Shown: positions 1-7,281 of the stretch, in pieces
Position numbering within the stretch: position 1 is the stretch's first letter
How the letters are laid out: every line of letters begins with the position of its first letter
NCBI GenBank assembly: GCA_040903745.1
Contig: JBBDUV010000094.1
Coordinates: 21,433 to 85,432, forward strand
Source: M55B112 sp040903745
GTDB lineage: Bacteria; Bacteroidota; Bacteroidia; Bacteroidales; GCA-2748055
Direction: 5' to 3'
DNA length: 64,000 bases
Notes under the pieces: model-generated
The model's database searches: none
What the model saw: only the letters and a program-made list of their open reading frames with translations
Told to the model about the DNA's origin: nothing
Program-made: the position numbers and the translations under genes

Positions 1-2798
1 AGAACCTTTTCCATTTTTTGTACTGATCGTTGTGCTGTATACCGGTGTCTGGTGACTGCTTCCCATGTAGGAGGCAAGGTTTTCGTGCGAGGCATCCCAC
101 CACCATCTCCACGATAACTTATAGATTTTAGCATCCAGTCCAAGCTTTGTAAGTGGCTCTCCTGCAGAAGAGACGGTCGCCACATCAATGGTATGGAGGG
201 TGTCTGTCAGCAACATTTTCCGCTTGTCACCCTCCGGCGATTTTATTCCGACATAGGTGTTGAACGGAGAACAGTAAACGGACTTCTGGTCAATACTGAA
301 TTCTCCTGATTTTTCGAACAGGCGGGTTGTAAAGATCGCCTGCAGCATACCCGGGGCCTCTCCTTTAATATTGAGTTGTTTAGAAAAGTTCGCATTTCCT
401 GACTTATCGACGTTGCCCTCCCAGAACATGCTGGGGTATTGAGCTACTTTTTTGCCGGGATTTCTAAAGGTATAATCCTCATATCCTTTAAAAGATGTTG
501 TAGCTGACCTGAAAAGAACTTCTATTTCAGCCCGAAGATTTCCGGCAGCGGCTCCGGTGAGCCACTTTCCAAACAAGTGCGCAGATACCGCACCTTTTGA
601 AGGATATATTGTATCCCCGTCAAAAGAGAGGTCTATTTTCAGTCGGTTGGGTTTAATGGTCTCAACCTGAATGCCCTCAGTAAAGCGTACCCCCCCAACT
701 GTAGCATTCAATGTATATCTGCCGGTTGGAGCATCCGGGGCGGTTTTTGTGTGAAACGGGTAAAAACCTGTGCTGCTTCCCGGAGCCACGCTTTTCCGGA
801 CAACTTTTCCGCGGGGATCCTTCAACTCAAAGGTAACAGGATGTCCATCGGGCAATGGATTTGCCCTGTCGTCGAGTATCAGGTTCATAAAGATTGAATC
901 ACCCGGTCTCCAAACCCCTCTTTCGCCGTATAAAAATCCTTTGATCCCTTTTTGCACAGCTGTTCCGGACACATCAAACATACTATAGGAGAGGGCCGCC
1001 CCATCAACTAATTTCAGGTAACCTTTCTGACCTCCATGTTCAGCCACTACCAGAAAAGGCTTGCTTTTCAATAGCAGTTCTGCCATCCCGCTGCTATTGG
1101 TTGATTCCTTTGCAATTTCTTGCTGCTGGTAATTATAGGCTGTAACCAGGGCATTTGATACTCCTGTTGCTTGAAGAAGATCTGTAACGGTGATAAGCAA
1201 CTTTTCTCCGGAACCAGATTTAGCAATCAGTCCCAGGTTGCTTGCCAGCACGTTTCTCGCAACGGCCCTGCGCTTTCCATAATAAGCCGGTTTACAAGGA
1301 TCTTCCCTGTCTTCCCATCTGTAACCCTCATAATCATAATAGTCATAGCTACTGTAATAGCTTTCATGGGAGTCCCAGTAAGACATCTCATCAACACCTA
1401 TTCCGTCCTGGGGTTCAATGGTTCCTGTAAGTTCCATAATCTGTTCGCTGCACGAAAAGAGAGACTGGCTTTGTCTGAAGTTGATCTCCACCCTGTAAAG
1501 AGCTCCGGGTTCTGTTTTCACAAGTTCGGTAAGATTGAGTGAAAAAGTATTCCATTGTCCGAAATGAATGGGCTTATCTGCCGCCAGGTCGATGGTCCGC
1601 TTCATGATCAGTCGACCTGCGCGTTTAAGTTCACTGCTTCCGCTCAGTTGGTTTACCTGAAGAAATTGGGTGATGTTGTTCTCATAAATCTTGATCACTT
1701 TAAGATCAATTGCCTTGAGATTAACTGCTTTAAACGGCAGGATTACCTCGTCTGCAGTCGGAATAATTACCCCTTGTCCCAGCAATGCAACAGAAGGTTT
1801 AATTTCTTCGAAAACGATATCAAGGCGCTGTCCAGTTTTCATCCCTTTACCGGAGCTGTTTCTTACACCGGGTTCGATGAATAGAGTAAGTGAGCCATTT
1901 TGGCGCACATTCGGATAGGCCTTTATACTGTTACCATCTATAATAAACCGCATGTCTGTGTCGTTACTCAGATGGATCAGTCCCTCGAGTGACTGGTTCT
2001 TCCTTATCGGATCCGAAAATCGCAATACCACATGTTGTTCAGGATACTGCACCAGTTGATGTCCGATCACTTTAAAATCGCCCAAAGCGGGAACAATAAA
2101 TTCTTGAACCCCTTTTTGATCGGAGTTGATCGCAGCTCCATTGTACATTACCTCTACCTTCAATTCCTTTTCTCCTCTCACAATACTGTCTATTGTGAAT
2201 TCATGCGTCTTCTCATCCGCCAGGTGAACCCAACTCACAGGCAGTTTTGTGTTCCCCTGGGTAACATGGATCACTGATCTGACCGCCCCAGGATCTGCAT
2301 AATCCGCTGTCAGCAAGGTACCCGAAAGGCTATTGAGAACAGGTTGATAATCATTGTAGGGTCTGAAGCCGGCCAATTCTATGCTCAAATGCTGATTGAT
2401 GGTATGAAACCGGAAATTAAATGACTTTTCCTGTTCGGTTCCTGGAAAAAGTTTATCTAATTTGAGTTTTACATCATAGGCTGTTCCCTGCCTGAACCGG
2501 TCAGCCGGCCGAAATTCAATCGTCTGCTGGTCTACATAATAGGCCCTACCATCGACTGCTGGCTGCAGGGTCATTGCGCCTTTCTCAACAAGACTGTTTA
2601 ATTCGACGGAATCGGGAAAGGTTGCGCAAAGCGAACCTGCACCGGCGTTTCCGAGGAAATTACACCGCTGGTGAAAGCGGTAATCATCGGATTAAATGCA
2701 GGGCTGTCCAGTCCGGATTTGCCGGGTTTTTGGTTGCATTCGTTAAACAACAAAAAAATAAGAAACAAGACAGCGAAAGAGCGGGTGGAAGATTTCAT
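1..2798 (-). CDS. Alpha-2-macroglobulin family lipoprotein, partial, apparent frameshift
   Basis: Bacterial alpha-2-macroglobulins are large envelope proteins thought to trap proteases; they begin with MG domains. The minus strand is open without a stop from about 2617 to the window edge (about 870 codons) and reads as MG1/MG2-type beta domains, including a macroglobulin-like stretch with 'GVWRPGDSIFMNLIL'. The N-terminus lies in another frame: from ATG 2798 it gives a signal segment, a Cys after 'LLFNE' (a relaxed lipobox), then 'ITAFTSGVISSETPVQVRF', which is family-typical and continues into the other frame. The switch maps to the TTT-CCC run at 2614-2619 (minus-strand reading), where one extra T would restore a single frame. 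In the given sequence the first frame stops at 2598. The distal MG domains and any thioester lie outside the window. Family assignment is firm; whether the gene is intact is not known. Confidence 0.8.
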
Positions 2799-2819
2799 TG
2801 TTTCAGGATTTTTATTCAC

Positions 2820-3139
2820 TTTTTAAAAGTATGAAAGTCAGCCATCATATTCAATGATGATGATGCAATTTATGATTTTTTTAATACGGGTGCATCACAT
2901 TGGCCGAAAAGCCTATGAATAATATGACATTTATCAGCTGCTTATGGCAGGATCTGCTAAAAAGTATGTAATATGCTTATATTCAGCTGTTTAGACTAGC
3001 TCTCTATAAAACGTGCAAGGTTTCCTGGACATAACAGAAAATAACCTCGCACGTATGGAAGAATAATTTCTCATTAGTCTGTCTGCACTGATAGGCGATT
3101 GGTTTAGCCCTGCGGGTTTTCAATGATCGCCTGGCACTA
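2820..3139. other. Gene-free spacer with two dyad structures
   Basis: No ORF with protein character is seen. On the minus strand, directly after rnpA, lie two dyads. The first has arms at 3093-3099 and 3126-3132 (AGGCGAT/ATCGCCT) enclosing a CCC/GGG mini-stem. The second has arms at 3011-3022 and 3043-3054, and its 12-bp stem is complete on the minus strand if one G-U pair is allowed. Neither is followed by a strong U tract. The small yidD gene that often follows rnpA was looked for and is absent. The promoter of the macroglobulin gene should also lie here. Confidence 0.5.
3011..3054 (-). terminator. Stem-loop downstream of rnpA, possible terminator
   Basis: A 12-bp inverted repeat (ACGTGCAAGGTT / AACCTCGCACGT) with a 20-nt loop. 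The single mismatch becomes a G-U pair on the minus-strand RNA, so the structure favours transcripts coming from rnpA. It is followed by TTTATAGAGAG, only a weak U-rich tail, so a role in RNA processing or stability is equally possible. Confidence 0.4.
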
Positions 3140-3523
3140 TTACCTGCTAATAATCTCTGATAATCTGATCAGAAGGACGTTCACCGCGTTTTTAATGGTC
3201 CTGTATTCTACAACTTCCGAGGCCTGGTAGACAAACATGATTTCATAATGGAATGATTTCTCTTCTGTTTGTTTGGTGATTGCAGGTTTAAGTTGTCGAT
3301 ATACTTCACGAATTCGTCGCTTTAGCAGGTTTCTGTGCACAGCTTTTTTTATCAGCTTTTTTGGCACCGATACTGTCATCATAATAGGCGCGGATCCATC
3401 ATTTATCTTTCTATAAATCAAGCGTAAAGGAGGAGATGATATAGAATTACCGGTTCTGAACAGGATTTCGATCGATTTTCTGCTCTTTAACTTCTCCTTT
3501 TTATTGAAAGTATGCCGTTCCAT
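3140..3523 (-). CDS. rnpA: Ribonuclease P protein component
   Basis: Protein subunit of RNase P, which binds the catalytic RNA and helps cleave the 5' leader from tRNA precursors. At 127 residues it has the usual length. The family signature is clear: 'VSVPKK' at 51-56, then the basic RNR-type motif 'AVHRNLLKRRIREVYR' at about 61-76. It lies downstream of hemD on the same strand with a 48-bp gap, in a DUF4271-hemD-rnpA order that recurs in Bacteroidota. There is no rpmH or yidD beside it, unlike the classical dnaA-region arrangement. Confidence 0.95.
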   Translation of the reverse strand: MERHTFNKKEKLKSRKSIEILFRTGNSISSPPLRLIYRKINDGSAPIMMTVSVPKKLIKKAVHRNLLKRRIREVYRQLKPAITKQTEEKSFHYEIMFVYQASEVVEYRTIKNAVNVLLIRLSEIISR

Positions 3524-3571
3524 AAAAAAGGGGAATCCCTCCCCCTTATTGTCCTGGATTAATAATGCTCT

Positions 3572-4330
3572 TTATCCTTTTCCGTTCTTGTTGTGCTGCT
3601 CAATAAAGCTCTCAAGGGCCATTGTCATAGAAGGGGCCTGTGGAGCCGGAGCTTTAATATCAAGCCTTAGACCAGCTTCTTCAACGGCTTTTGCAGTTTT
3701 GTCACCAAATGAAGCAATTTTGGTATTGTTCTGTTTAAAGTCGGGGAAATTTTTAAACAAAGATTTTATCCCCGACGGGCTGTAAAAAACAAGAACATCG
3801 TAATTTACATCGGCCAGATCTGACAAATCACTACATTCTGTTTTGTAGAGGATGGATTTTGTGAAATTGAAATTTTGCCTCTCAAGCAGAACAGGTATCT
3901 CCTCCTTGTGGGCTGCGGACAAGGGCACCAGGAAATTTTCTGATTTGTGCTTCATCATAATATCTGCGAGATCTTCGATCTTTCCGGAGCCATAGAATAT
4001 CTTCCTTTTTCTGTAGACGATGTATTTTTGCAGATAATAGGCAACGGATTCTGAAAGACAAAAATACTTCATGGTATCCGGGATGGTTACCCTGGTTTCT
4101 TCAGCAATTCTAAAATAATGATCGATTGCGGTTTTACTGTTAAAAACCACTGCTGTGAAATCTGATAAAACAATTTTTGATTGCCTGAACTCTTTCGATG
4201 TAATACCCTCAACATGGATAAACGGTCGAAAATCAATTTTCAGATTGTGTTTCTCAGCAAGATCAAAGTAGGGGGATTTGTTGTTTTCAGGTTCGGGTTG
4301 TGAAACTAAAATTTTCTTGATTCTGCTCAT
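3572..4330 (-). CDS. hemD: Uroporphyrinogen-III synthase
   Basis: Closes and inverts ring D of hydroxymethylbilane to make uroporphyrinogen III in tetrapyrrole synthesis. At 252 residues the length fits. The sequence shows the two-lobed HemD pattern: an N-terminal 'KKILVSQPEP' strand, a middle stretch around 'FLVPLSAAHKEEIPVLL', and the C-terminal 'DVLVFYSPSGIKSLFKNFPD' and 'IASFGDKTAKAVEEAGL'. These resemble the conserved 'FTSPSAV' and 'IGPxTAxAA' segments. HemD is poorly conserved in general, so the call also rests on its place between a DUF4271 gene and rnpA. No other heme gene except hemW is in the window. Confidence 0.85.
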   Translation of the reverse strand: MSRIKKILVSQPEPENNKSPYFDLAEKHNLKIDFRPFIHVEGITSKEFRQSKIVLSDFTAVVFNSKTAIDHYFRIAEETRVTIPDTMKYFCLSESVAYYLQKYIVYRKRKIFYGSGKIEDLADIMMKHKSENFLVPLSAAHKEEIPVLLERQNFNFTKSILYKTECSDLSDLADVNYDVLVFYSPSGIKSLFKNFPDFKQNNTKIASFGDKTAKAVEEAGLRLDIKAPAPQAPSMTMALESFIEQHNKNGKG

Positions 4331-4359
4331 TTTCTTCTACCTTTTAGTTCGTTCTATCT

Positions 4360-5151
4360 CTACACTACGGTTGTGAACCACTTGTAAAACAATAATAATG
4401 GAACTATTTCAAGGGCACAAAGATACAAAAACAAATAGAAATTAAAAACACGCTTTTTCGTGGAAAATACTACACCTCGTGCCATTTTCATGAAAACCAA
4501 AACAATAATTATAAACAAAGCAATATAAAACGTCCATTTCGCAAGAATTTCCTCAGAATAAACAATAATAAAATTCAGCGGCAACAGTAGTATACCAAGC
4601 AACTTATTATAGGTAAACTCCATATACAGGTTTTCCCGAAGAAGCTCATGAATTAAGAATACATGTCCAACAATAATTGTTATTAAAATTCTAGCGAAGA
4701 AAAGTGCCATCAACAGGACCGAATAAAAAAGAAACAGGCGAAAACCGGATAATCCAAAGGGTTCCAATTCCATTCTATCGGACAGCAACATAAAAAAAAG
4801 TCCTGTTGTTACAAAGTAAAAGCCATACAGGGCATTGTCTCTCTGGCGTTGTAGTTGACTGTTATCCTTATACATCCCTTCGGCAATGTTATACCTTACG
4901 GTTGCCATAAAAGTACTTGTAATTAACTGCCCGAGAAAGGTTTTGGCGACCGCATAACCTACTATCAGCGTCATTAAAAGATAGAAATACCAGATGGGGG
5001 TGGTTTCATTTACCAAAAAGCCCGGTGTGCCTTGAATCAATCCTGAATTATTCACCATTTCACTGATAACAGGTTCATTAAGACTATATAAACATGAGTC
5101 TATTACGGAGGAAACGTGAGCGAACATATATGCAGCATCGTAATGGCGCAT
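4360..5151 (-). CDS. DUF4271 multi-pass membrane protein
   Basis: Bacteroidota-specific inner-membrane protein of unknown function with about seven hydrophobic segments, such as 'YFYLLMTLIVGYAVA' and 'ILLLPLNFIIVY'. The open frame begins at 5181, but a TAnnTTTG promoter element on this strand covers 5179-5186, so translation from 5181 is unlikely. The next Met at 5151 gives 263 residues and a leader of about 20 nt. The gene leads hemD and rnpA on the same strand, 29 bp before hemD. Family assignment rests on the membrane layout and this conserved neighbourhood. Confidence 0.75.
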   Translation of the reverse strand: MRHYDAAYMFAHVSSVIDSCLYSLNEPVISEMVNNSGLIQGTPGFLVNETTPIWYFYLLMTLIVGYAVAKTFLGQLITSTFMATVRYNIAEGMYKDNSQLQRQRDNALYGFYFVTTGLFFMLLSDRMELEPFGLSGFRLFLFYSVLLMALFFARILITIIVGHVFLIHELLRENLYMEFTYNKLLGILLLPLNFIIVYSEEILAKWTFYIALFIIIVLVFMKMARGVVFSTKKRVFNFYLFLYLCALEIVPLLLFYKWFTTVV

Positions 5152-5178
5152 GTTTTCTGAGGATAGAATAATTTGCCA

Positions 5179-5186
5179 CAAAGATA
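5179..5186 (-). promoter_or_regulatory. TAnnTTTG -7 element for the DUF4271-hemD-rnpA genes
   Basis: Minus-strand TATCTTTG matches the Bacteroidota -7 consensus TAnnTTTG and lies 28 bp before ATG 5151. No clear -33 TTTG is seen. It overlaps the first codons of the longest open frame and therefore argues for the internal start. Confidence 0.45.
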
Positions 5187-5589
5187 TACAGAATATTTAG
5201 TCTGTCGATAGAATCAGGTGGCTTGAAAATAAAGTTCGAGAGCATAACTTGCCCCGCATTTATCAGGGACCTGTCCCGTCATTATACAAGAGCGCGCTAA
5301 ATTTTGACACCATTGAATGTTAAAGTTTCCGGATCATAGTGCCAGAACGAACCGGGCCTGCAAGCCCAGTGAAGCTAAAACCCATAATTCTTTTATGTGC
5401 TTGATAAGACAGCGTTAAGAGCAAAGAGATTAAACTGAAGGGGTTTTTCGGGAGAGATTAATCATTATTTGCGATATATTTGCATTGTTATTTGAACAGC
5501 AATGTACTTTTTTGTATAGACTCCGAATGATCAACTGAATGTTCTTCGAAATAAATGAAATAAAAAGCAGACATATAAAATTAATACGG
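5187..5589. other. Intergenic region between divergent DUF4271 and S41 genes
   Basis: About 400 bp without a supported gene. It contains the dyad GGGACCTGTCCC (5266-5277), a smaller GGGC/GCCC dyad near 5369-5382, and a TAnnTTTG element at 5475-5482. All frames are broken by stops over 5200-5450. Its base composition is richer in GC than the AT-rich genes around it. Confidence 0.4.
5475..5482 (+). promoter_or_regulatory. TAnnTTTG -7 element before the S41 protease gene
   Basis: TATATTTG followed by CA matches the Bacteroidota -7 consensus. It lies about 107 bp before the chosen ATG at 5590. No TTTG at the -33 spacing is present, so the assignment is tentative. Confidence 0.35.
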
Positions 5590-7257
5590 ATGAGAAAGAA
5601 GATAATAATAACCGGAATAGTCGTTTTGTTTCTCGGGGCCGGATTTACTGAGATTCGTAACAAGGACCTGGAAATAGTAAAAAATCTTGATATATTTTGT
5701 ACCCTTTACAGGGAGTTAAATATGTTTTACGTGGATGAGACTTCGCCGGAAAAGCTCATTACCACCAGTATCAATTCCATGTTAAAATCTCTTGATCCAT
5801 ACACAACCTATATTCCTGAAAAAGAGATGGATGATTTTAATTTTCAGACCACCGGGGAATATGGGGGCATCGGTAGTTTGATCAGGAAATACGAGGATCA
5901 TATCATTATTGCTGACCCATATGAGAATTTTCCTGCCGCAAAATCGGGATTGCGCCCCGGAGATATCCTGATAGAAGTAGATGGAAATATAACCGATGGT
6001 ATGGAAATCGCTGATGTTAGCGAACTTCTAAAAGGAGAACCCGGTACCGATCTGCGGATTAAGATCAAAAGACCCTATACGGAAGAGTCAATGGAGATTC
6101 TTTTAACCAGGGAAAAAATTGTTATCAACAATGTTTCCTATGCAGGAATGATCGATGAGCATACCGGTTACATACGTTTGAGCAATTTCACCACGAACGC
6201 TTCGGCAGAGGTGCGTTCAGCCTTTATGAAGTTAAAGAAAAATCCGGATTTTAAAAATCTTGTACTTGATCTGCGCAGTAATCCGGGTGGCTTGATGATT
6301 GAGGCTGTAAAAATGTGTAACCTTTTTATTGAAAAAGGTGAGCTTATTGTCAGTACCAGGGGGAAAGTAAAAAGATGGGACAATGATTATACAACCACGA
6401 ATCAGGCGCTTGACACTGACATTCCAATTGCTGTTCTTGTAAACCGAGGTTCGGCTTCAGCGTCTGAGATTGTGGCTGGTGCCATGCAGGATTTGGACCG
6501 GGCGGTAGTGATCGGACAAAGAACTTTTGGAAAAGGCTTGGTTCAATCAACGCGTCCATTAAAGTACAACGCCCAATTAAAAGTAACGACGGCAAAATAC
6601 TATATTCCTTCGGGCAGATGTATTCAGGCGTTGGATTATACAAACCGGAATGAGGATGGAAGTGTTGGCTCCGTTCCCGATTCTCTTATATCGGAATATG
6701 AAACAAAAAATGGCAGACTTGTCTATGATGGGGGAGGTATACAGCCAGATATTGAAATGGTTCCAGATAACATCAGTGAGATTGCACTCAGGTTATATGC
6801 CGAAAATATCTATTTTGACTATGCCAACCGGTACAGAAATATGCAGGACTCTATTGGTCCACCGGCACTGTTTTCGTTAACTGATCAGGAGTATAATAAT
6901 TTCAAGGAATTTGTTGCTGAAAAAGAGTTTGAATACGAAACTGCCAGCATGAAAGCTTTTAACAAGCTTGTTGAGACTGCAAAGCGGGAAAAATACTACG
7001 ACCTATCCAAAGAGGAATTCGAATCACTGAAGATCAAGCTGGCTCATGACAACATGAAGGATTTGGATACTTTTCGCGAGGAGATACAGCAATTCCTTGA
7101 AGAAGAAATTGTTGGAAGATATTACTATCATGCGGGCCGGATAGAGCAGCAGCTTGGAGAGGATTCTCAATTAAAAAAAGCCTTATCAGTCATTTCAGAT
7201 CCTCTTCAGGTGAAGGGTGTTTTGGGGGGAGAAGAGGATGTTCTTGCCTCACATTGA
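5590..7257 (+). CDS. S41 family C-terminal processing peptidase (CtpA/Prc type)
   Basis: Periplasmic serine protease that degrades or trims envelope proteins at their C-termini. From ATG 5590 (555 residues) it starts with a basic N-terminus and one hydrophobic segment ('IIITGIVVLFLGAGF'), a signal peptide or anchor; the open frame extends to 5539, but that adds only a non-signal prefix. Domains in order are an N-terminal helical part, a PDZ domain ('YGGIGSLIR' to 'LRPGDILIEVDG'), and the tail-protease core. The core has 'SASASEIVAGAMQD' and 'FGKGLVQ', giving the Ser-Lys dyad at about residues 290 and 315. The C-terminal 200 residues are helical. The gene ends convergently with polA, and both stop regions form one inverted repeat. 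Confidence 0.93.
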   Translation: MRKKIIITGIVVLFLGAGFTEIRNKDLEIVKNLDIFCTLYRELNMFYVDETSPEKLITTSINSMLKSLDPYTTYIPEKEMDDFNFQTTGEYGGIGSLIRKYEDHIIIADPYENFPAAKSGLRPGDILIEVDGNITDGMEIADVSELLKGEPGTDLRIKIKRPYTEESMEILLTREKIVINNVSYAGMIDEHTGYIRLSNFTTNASAEVRSAFMKLKKNPDFKNLVLDLRSNPGGLMIEAVKMCNLFIEKGELIVSTRGKVKRWDNDYTTTNQALDTDIPIAVLVNRGSASASEIVAGAMQDLDRAVVIGQRTFGKGLVQSTRPLKYNAQLKVTTAKYYIPSGRCIQALDYTNRNEDGSVGSVPDSLISEYETKNGRLVYDGGGIQPDIEMVPDNISEIALRLYAENIYFDYANRYRNMQDSIGPPALFSLTDQEYNNFKEFVAEKEFEYETASMKAFNKLVETAKREKYYDLSKEEFESLKIKLAHDNMKDLDTFREEIQQFLEEEIVGRYYYHAGRIEQQLGEDSQLKKALSVISDPLQVKGVLGGEEDVLASH

Positions 7258-7281
7258 TCAAAAGATGAAATAATCAATGTG
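7250..7281. terminator. Inverted repeat joining two convergent gene ends
   Basis: CACATTGAT (7250-7258) and ATCAATGTG (7273-7281) form a perfect 9-bp dyad with a 14-nt loop. Each arm contains the last codon and the stop of one gene (S41 protease on plus, polA on minus). The lack of a T tract means termination is only inferred; it could serve as a bidirectional 3'-end structure. Confidence 0.4.
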
